From Zoogloea sp041917255 (GTDB taxonomy: Bacteria; Pseudomonadota; Gammaproteobacteria; Burkholderiales; Rhodocyclaceae), in the NCBI GenBank assembly GCA_041917255.1, contig JAYRYA010000026.1:7348-71347 (forward strand): 64,000 nt of DNA, in the 5' to 3' direction. The notes beneath the pieces are model-generated. The model was not told the origin of the DNA and ran no database searches. It saw only the letters and a list, made by a program, of their open reading frames with translations. The position numbers and the translations under genes are program-made. Positions 8,171 to 16,658 of the stretch are shown here, piece by piece. Numbering within the stretch: position 1 is the stretch's first letter; each line of letters opens with the position of its first letter.

Positions 8171-8297
8171 CGGGGCGCGCGCAGGCTGCCGCGCACCGAC
8201 TTAGTGCGCGCTATTGGCCGCTGCGCCGGGTTTCCCTTTTTCAGCCCCCAGGCCCCTATAATCCGCGGATTCGCCAACGTTTTTTCTGTTTTTGCGC

Positions 8298-9800
8298 ATG
8301 CTTTTCTGGTTCGTCATTGCCTACTGGCTGATCTCGGTAGCCATCGGCCTCGCCGCCGCCACGCGGGTCCATAACACCAAGGACTTCGCGGTGGCGGGTC
8401 GCCACCTGCCTTTCTACATGGTCACCGCCACGGTGTTCGCCACCTGGTTCGGCTCGGAGGCCGTGCTGGGGGTGCCGGCGACCTTCCTCAACGAGGGCCT
8501 GCACGGGGTGGTGGCCGATCCCTTCGGGGCGTCCCTGTGCCTCATCCTGGTCGGCCTGTTCTTCGCCGCGCCGCTGTACCGCATGAACCTGCTGACCATC
8601 GGCGACTTCTACAAGAAGCGCTACGGGCGCAGCGTCGAGGTGCTCACCACCATCGCCATCGTGATCTCTTACCTGGGCTGGGTGGGGGCGCAGATCTCGG
8701 CGCTGGGGCTGGTGTTCAACGTGGTGTCGGACGGTGCCATCAGCAAGACGATGGGCATGTGGATCGGGTCCGGCACCATCCTCATCTACACCCTGTTCGG
8801 TGGCATGTGGGCGGTGGCGGTCACCGATTTCCTCCAGATGATCATCATCGTGATCGGCATGCTGTGGATCGGGGGTGAGGTGAGCGGCATGGCCGGTGGC
8901 GTGGGCGTGGTGGTGAGCCACGCGATGGAGGCCGGCAAGTTCAACATGCTGCCGCCGCCCGACGCCAGGGAGATCATCGCCTTCATTGCCGCGGCGATCA
9001 CCATGATGCTGGGCTCGATTCCCCAGCAGGACGTGTTCCAGCGGGTGCAGTCGGCCAAGTCCGAGAGGATCGCGGTGTGGGGTTCGGTGCTGGGCGGCAG
9101 TCTGTATCTGCTGTTTGCCTTCGTGCCGATGTTCCTGGCCTATTCGGCCACGCTGATCGACCCGGAGATGGTCGCCCGGCTCATCGATACCGATTCCCAG
9201 ATGATCCTGCCCGAGCTGGTGCTCACCAAGGCGCCCCTGTTTGCCCAGGTGATGTTCTTCGGGGCGCTGCTGTCGGCCATCAAGAGCTGCGCCTCGGCCA
9301 CCCTGCTGGCCCCGTCGGTCACCTTCACCGAGAACATCCTCCGGCCTGCGCTGCCGCACCTCACCGACAAGAAGCTGCTGTTCTGGATGCGCGTCGTCAC
9401 GTTGATCTTCACGGTGCTGGTCACCATTTACGCCATGTTCTCCAAGGCCAGCATCTTCAAGATGGTCGAGAACGCCTATCAGGTGACGCTGGTGGCAGCA
9501 TTCATCCCGCTGCTGTGTGGGCTGTTCTGGCGGCGGGCCACCAACCAGGGCGCGCTGGCCTCGATCGTCTGCGGCGTCGCCGTGTGGCTGGGCGTGCATC
9601 TGGCCGGCGGCGAAGACCCCTTTGTGCCGGCCCAGTTGGCCGGGCTGATCGCCAGCGCTGTCGGCATGGTCGTCGGTTCGCTGGTGAAGCAGTGGGTGCC
9701 CCACGATATCGGTGTGCATGACCGCCTGCGTCACGGCCATCACGCCGCCAACGCCCACGGCGTGGCCCACGAGGGCATCGGGGCGGTGCATCGGCATTGA
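8298..9800 (+). CDS. Sodium:solute symporter family protein (SSS)
   Basis: A 500-residue inner-membrane transporter with about 12-13 hydrophobic segments. SSS hallmarks: NTKDFAVAGRHLPFYMVTATVFATWFG near residue 30, NLLTIGDFYKKRYGR at about 105, and PQQDVFQRVQSAKS at about 245. It would take up a small organic solute with Na+; substrate not predictable. The ATG at 8298 is used; an in-frame TTG two codons upstream is the only alternative. The extreme C-terminus is histidine-rich (HDRLRHGHHAANAHGVAHEG), an unusual cytoplasmic tail that could bind metal. Nothing next to it suggests a pathway. Confidence 0.9.
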   Translation: MLFWFVIAYWLISVAIGLAAATRVHNTKDFAVAGRHLPFYMVTATVFATWFGSEAVLGVPATFLNEGLHGVVADPFGASLCLILVGLFFAAPLYRMNLLTIGDFYKKRYGRSVEVLTTIAIVISYLGWVGAQISALGLVFNVVSDGAISKTMGMWIGSGTILIYTLFGGMWAVAVTDFLQMIIIVIGMLWIGGEVSGMAGGVGVVVSHAMEAGKFNMLPPPDAREIIAFIAAAITMMLGSIPQQDVFQRVQSAKSERIAVWGSVLGGSLYLLFAFVPMFLAYSATLIDPEMVARLIDTDSQMILPELVLTKAPLFAQVMFFGALLSAIKSCASATLLAPSVTFTENILRPALPHLTDKKLLFWMRVVTLIFTVLVTIYAMFSKASIFKMVENAYQVTLVAAFIPLLCGLFWRRATNQGALASIVCGVAVWLGVHLAGGEDPFVPAQLAGLIASAVGMVVGSLVKQWVPHDIGVHDRLRHGHHAANAHGVAHEGIGAVHRH

Positions 9801-9950
9801 TGGGGAGTGGGGAATGGGAAATGGCTTGAGGCCGCTGAACCCCGTTCCCGTCTTGTGATCTGTCACTGAGCTTACCGCAGTGGCTCCGCCGATTCAGTGA
9901 TCGCCCCACCCCCTATTTCCCAACCCCCATTACCCACTCTCCATCGCGCC

Positions 9951-10559
9951 ATGACCGCCACTGCTCAAGCCCTGCCCACCGAGATTCCGCTGTTTCCCCT
10001 CGGCGTGGTGCTGTTTCCTGACGGCGTGCTGCAGCTCAAGCTGTTCGAGGCGCGCTATCTCGACATGGCGGCGCGCTGCATGAAGGCCAACGCGCCTTTT
10101 GGCGTGTGCCTGATCCGGGAGGGCGGCGAGGTGGGCGAGCCGGCGGTGCCGCACGCCATCGGCTGCATGGCACGCATCGTGGATTGGGACATGTCCCAGC
10201 CGGGGCTGCTCTTCATCTCCACCCGTGGTGGCCCGCGCTTCCGCATCGTCGAGCGCACCATCCAGCACGACAAGCTCCAGACCGCCCGCGTCGAGTGGCT
10301 GCCCGAACCCGCGCCCCAGCCGGTGCCGACCGCGCTGGCCGACATGCTGCCGCTGCTTCAGGCCATCGTCACCGACGCCGGCGACAGCGTCTTCCCGCCG
10401 CCCCACCGTTTCGACGACGCCACCTGGGTCGGCTACCGCCTGGCGGAGGTGCTGCCCATCCCGCCCGAAGCCCGGGTGCGATTGCTCGAACTTGACGATA
10501 CGATTTCGCGGCTGGAGATCCTTTACACGTATCTCAAGCAGCACAAGCTGGTGGGTTGA
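9951..10559 (+). CDS. LON peptidase substrate-binding domain protein
   Basis: A 202-residue stand-alone Lon N-terminal (PUA-like) domain without ATPase or protease modules. Signature: IPLFPLGVVLFPDGVLQLKLFEARYLDMAARCM at the N-terminus, then an all-helical C-terminal half ending SRLEILYTYLKQHKLVG. These small proteins are common in proteobacteria and their role is not established. The ATG at 9951 starts the protein eleven codons before the conserved IPLFPLG strand; an earlier in-frame start would add only low-complexity sequence. Confidence 0.9.
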   Translation: MTATAQALPTEIPLFPLGVVLFPDGVLQLKLFEARYLDMAARCMKANAPFGVCLIREGGEVGEPAVPHAIGCMARIVDWDMSQPGLLFISTRGGPRFRIVERTIQHDKLQTARVEWLPEPAPQPVPTALADMLPLLQAIVTDAGDSVFPPPHRFDDATWVGYRLAEVLPIPPEARVRLLELDDTISRLEILYTYLKQHKLVG

Positions 10560-10616
10560 GGTCGTTCCGGCGCAGAGCCTGGCCGATGGGGCCGGGGCGG
10601 GGCGCGAGGTCCGTCG

Positions 10617-11282
10617 TCAGGTGGGCGCCATGCGCAGGGGGGCGCCTGCTGGCAGGTCGGTCAGCCCATGTCGCACGGCCAGCCGCAGGAGATGGAAGTC
10701 GTTGTCGACGCCGAGTTTCTGACGCACCGACGACATGTGGTTGTGCACCGTCTTCTGGCTCAGATGCAGGCGCTGGGCGATGGCATCCACCGATTCACCG
10801 TTCACCGCCATGCGCAGCACCTCGAACTCCCGCGGGGTGAGCCGTGAAAGGGGCGCTTCCTCGGCCAGGGCCGCGCTTGCGACGCCCTGCGCCACCTCGG
10901 CCGACAGCACCCGGCGCCCCACGGCAACATCGCGGATCGCCGTCAGGACCTCGCCCGGTTCGCTGTTCTTGGTGAGGTAGCCAAGGGCGCCTGCGCGCAT
11001 CGCCTGAACGACGAAGCTGGGGTTGTCGTGCATGCTGACCACCAGCACCCGCAGCTGCGGTTCCCGCGCCAGCATGCGCCGGATGGCATCGATGCCGCTG
11101 CTTTCGCGCAGGCTCAGATCCACCATTGCCACGTCGACGCCGCCGCTTTCGCACAAGCGCGCATAAGCCTCATCGGCGGTGGCAGCCTCGCCGACCACCA
11201 CCAGATCCGTTTCTGCGTCGATCAGTCGGCGGTAGCCGGTGCGCACCACGGCGTGGTCTTCCACGAGCATGATCCGGATCAT
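10617..11282 (-). CDS. NarL/FixJ-type response regulator (LuxR HTH)
   Basis: A 221-residue two-domain regulator. The receiver (1-120) has acidic residues E8/D9, phosphoacceptor Asp55 and a Lys in GYLTKNS; the LuxR-type HTH (about 148-208) has LTPREFEVLRMAVNGES and LSQKTVHNHMSSVRQKLGV. No cognate kinase gene adjoins it. It lies divergently upstream of the PQQ alcohol dehydrogenase gene, the arrangement of ErbR/AgmR/ExaE-type regulators that control quinoprotein ethanol oxidation, so a role there is inferred. Its ATG overlaps the stop of the small ORF at 11,279-11,527 (ATGA). Confidence 0.93.
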   Translation of the reverse strand: MIRIMLVEDHAVVRTGYRRLIDAETDLVVVGEAATADEAYARLCESGGVDVAMVDLSLRESSGIDAIRRMLAREPQLRVLVVSMHDNPSFVVQAMRAGALGYLTKNSEPGEVLTAIRDVAVGRRVLSAEVAQGVASAALAEEAPLSRLTPREFEVLRMAVNGESVDAIAQRLHLSQKTVHNHMSSVRQKLGVDNDFHLLRLAVRHGLTDLPAGAPLRMAPT

Positions 11283-11527
11283 TGGCGGCCCGTCTCTGCA
11301 GCGCTGCCGGCGCCGCGCTCCGCTGTACCGGCCGGCTGCGTCACATTGGAGCGGTCTGTCTGCGGCAGGGCGGGACGTCTCGGCGTGATGCAATGTTTGC
11401 GCCTGGCGGCGGCATGCCGGCCGGCCGGCGCCGCCTCGTGGGCCATCGGGCCCGTCGGGGCTTCGGTGAGGGCGCGTGTGGGCTCCTGCGTCCCTTGCGC
11501 GCCCCGATTCTCACCAAGCCATCTCAT
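11279..11527 (-). CDS. Small hypothetical protein translationally coupled to the response regulator
   Basis: An 82-codon frame starting MRWLGENRGAQG, Ala/Pro/Thr-rich, no membrane segment, probably disordered; no family recognised. Evidence that it is real is genetic rather than compositional: a strong ribosome binding site (AAAGGAG, 8 nt before ATG) and a stop codon overlapping the regulator ATG by 4 nt. It could be a true small protein or only a translated leader that delivers ribosomes to the regulator. Confidence 0.45.
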   Translation of the reverse strand: MRWLGENRGAQGTQEPTRALTEAPTGPMAHEAAPAGRHAAARRKHCITPRRPALPQTDRSNVTQPAGTAERGAGSAAETGRQ

Positions 11528-11605
11528 CGCTTGCTCCTTTGATTCTGCTGTCCTCGGACGGAACAGTTTGCAACGCCCGTGCCAGCCTGAGGCGGTTTTC
11601 AGGCC

Positions 11606-11618
11606 GGGAAAGTTTCCC
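11606..11618. promoter_or_regulatory. Perfect palindrome in the divergent alcohol dehydrogenase promoter region
   Basis: GGGAAAGTTTCCC (6-bp arms around one base) between the small ORF/regulator and the PQQ dehydrogenase gene, about 135 bp before the latter's ATG. A dimeric regulator site is plausible; the protein is unknown. The rest of 11,528-11,753 shows no coding potential. Confidence 0.45.
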
Positions 11619-11753
11619 GACGTTGCGGGGAGCATCTCCCGCGACAGGGGTAAAGCGCGCCTTGGATACTGGATTTAGCGCAGGGCGTTGGCGTCGCGGG
11701 AGGTCGATGGCCACGCGCAGGACATCACAACAATCCGGAGACAAGGAGTCCAC

Positions 11754-13628
11754 ATGAAAGGAATCAATCAAGCCCGTCGGTTCAAGCCGGCCGTGCTGGC
11801 GCTTGCGCTGGCCACGCTGTGTGCAGGTGGCGCCCAGGCTGCTGGCAAGGCCGTCACCTGGGACGACATCCGCAACGACGACAAGACCCCGGGCGACGTG
11901 CTCACCTACGGCCTGGGCCTGAAGGCCCAGCGGCATAGCCCGCTCAAGACGGTCAATACCAAGAACGTGGCTGGCCTGGTGCCGGTGTGGAGCTTCTCGT
12001 TCGGCGGCGAAAAGCAGCGCGGCCAGGAGGCCCAGGCGCTGGTTCATGATGGCGTGATCTACGTGACCTCCTCGTACTCGCGGATCTACGCCGTCGAGGC
12101 GAAGACCGGCAAGCGCCTGTGGGAATACGAGGCCCGCCTGCCGGAAGACATCCGCCCATGCTGCGACGTGGTCAACCGCGGCGCCGCCATCTACGGCGAC
12201 AAGATCTACTTCGGCACCCTGGACGCCGGCATCGTGGCCCTCAACAAGGACACCGGCAAGGTCGTCTGGAAGAAGAAGTGGGGCGACCACAAGGTCGGCT
12301 ACACCATGACCGGCGCGCCCTTCGTGATCCAGGACCAGCATAGCGGCAAGGTGCTGCTGGTGCATGGCTCGTCGGGCGACGAGTTCGGCGTGGTGGGCTG
12401 GCTGTTCGCCCGCGACCCGGAGACCGGCGAGGAAGTCTGGGCCCGCCCGATGGTTGAAGGCCACATGGGCCGCCTGAACGGCAAGGACAGCACCCCCACC
12501 GGCGACGCCAGCGCCCCCACCTGGCCGAAGGACAAGGACGGCAAGCCCACCGAGGCCTGGCATCACGGCGGCGGCGCCCCGTGGCAGACCGCCAGCTTCG
12601 ACCTCGAGAAGAACATGGTCGTGATCGGCACCGGCAACCCGGCGCCCTGGAACACCTGGAAGCGCACCCAGGAAGGCGACGATCCGCGCAACTGGCCCAG
12701 CCTGTTCACCTCCGGCCAGGCCTACGTGGACGCCAGCACCGGCGAGCTGAAGGGCTTCTTCCAGCACACCCCCAACGACGCCTGGGATTTCTCCGGCAAC
12801 AACTCGGTGGTGCTCTTCGAGTACAAGGACCCGAAGACCGGCAAGCTCGTGAAGGCCTCCGCCCACGCCGACCGTAACGGCTTCTTCTTCGTCACCGACC
12901 GGGAAAAGCTCACCAACGGCGCCGGCTACCCGAACAAGCCCACCTCGCTGATCGGCGCCTGGCCGTTCGTGGATGGCATCACCTGGGCCAAGGGCTGGGA
13001 CCTGAGCACCGGCAAGCCCATCGAGACCGGCAACCGTCCGCCCGAGCCGAAGGCCGGCAGCGAGAAGGGTGACAGCGTCTTCGTGTCGCCGCCCTTCCTG
13101 GGTGGCACCAACTGGATGCCCATGTCGTACAGCCCGGACACCGGCCTGTTCTACATCCCCGCCAACCACTGGGCGATGGACTACTGGACCGAGCACCTGA
13201 CCTACAAGGCCGGCTCCGCCTACCTGGGCCAGGGCTTCCGCATCAAGCGCCTGTTCGACGACCACGTGGGCACCCTGCGCGCGATCGACCCGAAGAGCGG
13301 CAAGATCGCCTGGGAGCACAAGGAGAAGTTCCCACTGTGGGCCGGCACGCTCACCACCGCGGGCGGGCTGCTTTTCACGGGCACGTCGGATGGCTTCATC
13401 AAGGCGTTTGACGCCAGGACCGGCAAGGAACTGTGGAAATTCCAGACCGGCTCCGGGATCGTCTCCGTGCCCATCACCTGGGAACAGGACGGCGAGCAGT
13501 ACATCGGCCTGTCCTCCGGCTACGGCGGCGCCGTGCCCCTGTGGGGCGGCGACATGGCCGACCTCACCAAGCAGGTCACCCAGGGCGGTTCGTACTGGGT
13601 CTTCAAGCTGCCCAAGGCTGGCCGCTGA
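11754..13628 (+). CDS. PQQ-dependent alcohol dehydrogenase (type I quinoprotein, predicted Ca-dependent)
   Basis: A 624-residue periplasmic quinoprotein with a Sec signal peptide (about residues 1-29, ending GGAQAA) and an eight-bladed propeller. PQQ-site features: vicinal disulfide Cys136-Cys137, metal ligands Glu210 (SGDEFGVVGW) and Asn295 (GTGNPAPWN), catalytic Asp345 in NDAWDFSGNN. The residue two after the catalytic Asp is Ser347; lanthanide enzymes carry Asp there, so Ca2+ is predicted. There is no C-terminal haem domain, so electrons go to a separate cytochrome, most simply the one encoded at 14,350. AAGGAG precedes the ATG. It oxidises short or medium alcohols, exact substrate unknown. 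Confidence 0.95.
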   Translation: MKGINQARRFKPAVLALALATLCAGGAQAAGKAVTWDDIRNDDKTPGDVLTYGLGLKAQRHSPLKTVNTKNVAGLVPVWSFSFGGEKQRGQEAQALVHDGVIYVTSSYSRIYAVEAKTGKRLWEYEARLPEDIRPCCDVVNRGAAIYGDKIYFGTLDAGIVALNKDTGKVVWKKKWGDHKVGYTMTGAPFVIQDQHSGKVLLVHGSSGDEFGVVGWLFARDPETGEEVWARPMVEGHMGRLNGKDSTPTGDASAPTWPKDKDGKPTEAWHHGGGAPWQTASFDLEKNMVVIGTGNPAPWNTWKRTQEGDDPRNWPSLFTSGQAYVDASTGELKGFFQHTPNDAWDFSGNNSVVLFEYKDPKTGKLVKASAHADRNGFFFVTDREKLTNGAGYPNKPTSLIGAWPFVDGITWAKGWDLSTGKPIETGNRPPEPKAGSEKGDSVFVSPPFLGGTNWMPMSYSPDTGLFYIPANHWAMDYWTEHLTYKAGSAYLGQGFRIKRLFDDHVGTLRAIDPKSGKIAWEHKEKFPLWAGTLTTAGGLLFTGTSDGFIKAFDARTGKELWKFQTGSGIVSVPITWEQDGEQYIGLSSGYGGAVPLWGGDMADLTKQVTQGGSYWVFKLPKAGR

Positions 13629-13751
13629 GCCCGGTGGGGGTGTCCGTGTCGTCTCCCGCGGGCACCCCCTTTCAGCCTGGCATCGACGGCGGCGTGCGCC
13701 CGGTGCGCACGTTCGCCCGTCGTCTCTCCCCTCATCCAGAAAGGACACGCA

Positions 13752-14345
13752 ATGCGGTCCGTTTTTCCGCGTGCGGCGCTGGCGGCGATGGCCGTCGGGC
13801 TGCTCCTTGCCGGCCCCGAGGCGGGTGCGCGGGGTAATCCCGCCGAACCCGAAGTGCACGGCACCTGCGGCATGTGGCCCCACGCCCGCTGCCGGGGCGC
13901 CGATCTGCGCCACAAGGATCTGTCGGCCCTCGACCTCGCCGGCGCCGACTTCACCGGCGCCAACCTCGCCCGGGCCGACCTGCGCGCCGCCAACCTGGCC
14001 GGGGCGATCTTCGACGGCGCCGATCTCAGCGGCGCGCGCCTCTCCAAGGCCAACGCGCCCGGCGCCTCCTTCCGCAACGCCCGCCTCGTCGGGGCCGACC
14101 TGGAGTTCGCCCGCATCATGCGCGCCGACTTCACCGGCGCCGATCTCACCGCGGCCAACATGGAAGCGGCCCGCGCCGCCTTCACGTGGTTCAACAAGGC
14201 CCGGCTCACCAACGCCAACCTTCAGGAGACCAAGTTCAACGCCACCGACCTGCGCGGCGCCAATCTGGAAGGCGCGCTGCTGCGCTACACGATCTTTCCC
14301 GACTCGACCTTCGACGGCTGCGTCGGCTGTCCGACCGACTGGTGA
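13752..14345 (+). CDS. Exported pentapeptide-repeat protein
   Basis: A 197-residue protein with an N-terminal signal peptide (MRSVFPRAALAAMAVGLLLA, cleavage near AGARG) followed by about 20 A(D/N)LxX pentapeptide repeats from residue 48 on (GADLRHKDLSALDLAGADF and onwards), which fold as a right-handed beta-helix. Cys39/Cys47 and Cys190/Cys193 could form disulfides capping each end. It sits between the quinoprotein dehydrogenase and its likely cytochrome, 4 nt before the latter, so it is cotranscribed with them. Its role is unknown; a scaffold or docking factor for periplasmic electron transfer is a guess from position. Confidence 0.9.
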   Translation: MRSVFPRAALAAMAVGLLLAGPEAGARGNPAEPEVHGTCGMWPHARCRGADLRHKDLSALDLAGADFTGANLARADLRAANLAGAIFDGADLSGARLSKANAPGASFRNARLVGADLEFARIMRADFTGADLTAANMEAARAAFTWFNKARLTNANLQETKFNATDLRGANLEGALLRYTIFPDSTFDGCVGCPTDW

Positions 14346-14349
14346 CGCC

Positions 14350-14829
14350 ATGAATCCCTTCTTCCGACTTGTCGTTGCGGGGGCGCTGGCGCTGCTCATC
14401 CAGCCCGCCCTGGCCTTCGAGGTGGCCGAGCCCGCCGTCGCGACCTTCGATGTGGACACCACCGGCCTGCCGCCGCCACCGGCCGGCGAGGGCAACCCCT
14501 ACCGCGGCAATGCCCGGGCGGCGGAGATCGGTCGGACCCTCTTCAATCAGACCTGCGCCCGCTGCCACGGCGTCGATGCGGTGAGCCGGAACATGCCCGG
14601 CCCCGATCTCACCCACCTCGACAAGGCCTGCCGGCCCATCGCCGACCCGGCGGTGCGCGCCCACTGCCTGGCCGACAACGACGCCTACTTTCTGGATTCC
14701 GTGCAGAACGGCAAGGTCCGCGTCGGGGTGAGCCACATGCCGGCCTGGAAGACGGTGCTCTCCCCGCAGTTGATCTGGACGCTGCGCACCTTTCTCGAAA
14801 GCAAGGCCCCCGCGCGCCGGCCCGACTGA
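14350..14829 (+). CDS. Cytochrome c, four-Cys PedF-like (methanol-metabolism-related type)
   Basis: A 159-residue periplasmic monohaem cytochrome c: signal peptide 1-22 (ending PALA), haem motif CARCH at about residues 62-66, axial Met probably in SHMPAWK. Two further cysteines (DKACRPIADPAVRAHCLADN) mark the four-Cys cytochrome group associated with PQQ alcohol dehydrogenases (PedF of Pseudomonas). It is the likely electron acceptor of the dehydrogenase at 11,754. It starts 4 nt after the pentapeptide-repeat gene. Confidence 0.9.
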   Translation: MNPFFRLVVAGALALLIQPALAFEVAEPAVATFDVDTTGLPPPPAGEGNPYRGNARAAEIGRTLFNQTCARCHGVDAVSRNMPGPDLTHLDKACRPIADPAVRAHCLADNDAYFLDSVQNGKVRVGVSHMPAWKTVLSPQLIWTLRTFLESKAPARRPD

Positions 14830-14855
14830 CGCCGCCGGCCGTTAGAATCCGGGGC

Positions 14856-16658
14856 ATGCATCGCGGATTCAGGGTGTTTCTCGCCGGCCTCGTCCTCGCC
14901 TTCCTGCCGCCGGCGGCCGTGCCGGCCCGGGCGGGCGACGAGGTGCGCATCGGCATCCTGGCCTGGCAGGGGCTGGAGGAGTCCGAAGTCCACTGGTCGT
15001 CCCTCTCCCACGGGCTGCAGGACAAGCTGCCCGGCCGGCGCATCGTGCTGCGCCCCTTCAACCTCGAAGGCATGGCCACGGCGCTGCGCGATGGCGAGCT
15101 GGATTTCGTGGTGACCAACCCCGGCCACTACGTGACGCTGGAAGCCAGCAGCGGCATCACCCGCATCGCCACCCAGGTGGCCGAGGCCTACCGCGAGCCC
15201 GGCCACGTGGTCGGCTCGGCGGTGGTGGTGCGCAGCGGGCGGAGCGACCTGCAGGCGCTGGCCGATCTGCGCGGGCGCAACCTGGCGGCGGTGTCGCCGG
15301 CGGCCTTCGGCGGCTATCAGGTGATGTGGGCCGAACTGCGCGAGGCGGGCGTCGACCCGGAGCAGGGCGAGCTCACCCCGCTGTTTACCGATTTTCCGAT
15401 GATGCGGGTGCTGGATGCCGTGCGCAGCGGCCGCGCCGACGCCGGCGTGCTGCGCGCCTGCCTGCTGGAGCGGCTGGAGCGCGATGGCCTCGTGCCGGCG
15501 GGCGAGCTGCGCGTGCTGGCCCCCCGCGACAGCGCCGCGCCCTGCCGGGTGTCGTCGCGGCTGTATCCGGGCTGGGCCTTTGCTGCCGCCAGCGGCACCT
15601 CCGCCGCCCTGTCGCGGGACGTGCTGTTTGCGTTGCTGTCGCTCGAAGCCGGCGCCGACGGCGAATCGTGGAGCGTGCCGGCCGATTACCACCCCGTTCA
15701 TGCGCTGCTGCGCGAGCTGCAGATCGGGCCCTACGCCTTCCTGCGCGAGCCGCGCTGGGCGGCGCTGTTCCGCCGCTACTGGCCGTGGCTGGCGGGGCTG
15801 GCGCTGTTGCTGCTGGCGGGGGGCGTCTACACCTTGCGGGTGGAACATCTGGTGCAGCGACGTACGCGGGAGCTCACCGCCGCGCTGGACGAGCGGCAGC
15901 GCCTGGAGGCGCGGGTCAGCGCCGGCCAGCGGCAGATGGATCATCTGTCGCGGCTGTCGATCCTCGGCGAGCTGTCGGGCACCCTCGCCCACGAACTCAA
16001 CCAGCCCCTGGCAGCCATCGGCAACTACGCCCGCAGCCTGCTGCGGCGGCAGGACCGGGGTCAGCTGTCGCCCGACGCGCTGCGCCAGGCGGCCGAGGAG
16101 ATTGCCGGCGAATCCGAACGTGCCGCGGCCATCCTCGGCGGCATCCGCGCCTTTGCGCGCAAGCGCAGCCGGGTGCGCGAGGTGTGCGACATCCGCGCGC
16201 TGGTGGAGGATGCCGCGGCGCTGATGCGCGGCATGCTGGCCGGCGCGCCGCACGTGGTGGTCGACGATGCCCTCGACCCCGCCGCCCGCAGGGTGGACGT
16301 GGACCCGCTACAGACCCAGCAGGTGCTCCTCAACCTATTCAAGAACGCCTGGGACGCCCAGCTTGCCGCGGGCTCGCAGGCCCCCGTCGAGGTGCGCCTG
16401 CGGCGCGACGGCGACCGCTGCGCGGTGACGGTGCGCGACCACGGCATCGGCCTCGACACGGCCCAGTGCGCGCGCCTGTTCGAACCCTTCTTCACCACCA
16501 AGCCCGACGGCCTGGGCCTCGGCCTGTCGATCTGCAAGACGATCATCGAGGCCCACGGCGGCGCGCTGCAGGCGCAGCCCGCCGAGCCCGGGCCGGGGAT
16601 GGTCTTCGCATTCACGTTGCCGCTGGCCGCACCGGCGGCCGATGGAGAAACTCCATGA
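14856..16658 (+). CDS. TtrS-like sensor histidine kinase with PhnD-type periplasmic domain
   Basis: A 600-residue membrane kinase: signal peptide to about residue 26, PhnD/SBP-like sensor domain about 30-295 (GILAWQGLEESE ... ELDFVVTNPGHYVTLE ... FGGYQVMWAE), one membrane helix about 309-327, a short coiled coil, HisKA with His379 (LAHELNQPLAAIGNYA) and a C-terminal HATPase (DHGIGLDTAQC, GLGLGLSICKTIIEAHGG). The layout is that of the tetrathionate sensor TtrS, but the locus encodes alcohol oxidation, so the ligand is probably an alcohol, aldehyde or related small molecule. It overlaps the regulator gene by 4 nt (ATGA). Confidence 0.93.
   Translation: MHRGFRVFLAGLVLAFLPPAAVPARAGDEVRIGILAWQGLEESEVHWSSLSHGLQDKLPGRRIVLRPFNLEGMATALRDGELDFVVTNPGHYVTLEASSGITRIATQVAEAYREPGHVVGSAVVVRSGRSDLQALADLRGRNLAAVSPAAFGGYQVMWAELREAGVDPEQGELTPLFTDFPMMRVLDAVRSGRADAGVLRACLLERLERDGLVPAGELRVLAPRDSAAPCRVSSRLYPGWAFAAASGTSAALSRDVLFALLSLEAGADGESWSVPADYHPVHALLRELQIGPYAFLREPRWAALFRRYWPWLAGLALLLLAGGVYTLRVEHLVQRRTRELTAALDERQRLEARVSAGQRQMDHLSRLSILGELSGTLAHELNQPLAAIGNYARSLLRRQDRGQLSPDALRQAAEEIAGESERAAAILGGIRAFARKRSRVREVCDIRALVEDAAALMRGMLAGAPHVVVDDALDPAARRVDVDPLQTQQVLLNLFKNAWDAQLAAGSQAPVEVRLRRDGDRCAVTVRDHGIGLDTAQCARLFEPFFTTKPDGLGLGLSICKTIIEAHGGALQAQPAEPGPGMVFAFTLPLAAPAADGETP

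Noticed and set aside
8256..9866. Long minus-strand open frame opposite the symporter gene
   Set aside because: Composition is His/Gln/Asp-rich without domains; the plus strand encodes a clear SSS transporter. It is a high-GC antisense shadow.
9801..9950. G-rich and C-rich tracts facing each other between the symporter and LON-domain genes
   Set aside because: Pairing is imperfect and interrupted; no clear hairpin, repeat unit or RNA gene.
11511..14495. Nearly 3-kb minus-strand open frame opposite the PQQ dehydrogenase and pentapeptide genes
   Set aside because: Gly/Ala/Val-rich with no motifs; the plus-strand genes have signal peptides, PQQ residues and ribosome sites.
14685..16253. Minus-strand frame opposite the TtrS-like kinase
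   Set aside because: No domain or ribosome site; the kinase motifs on the plus strand are unambiguous.
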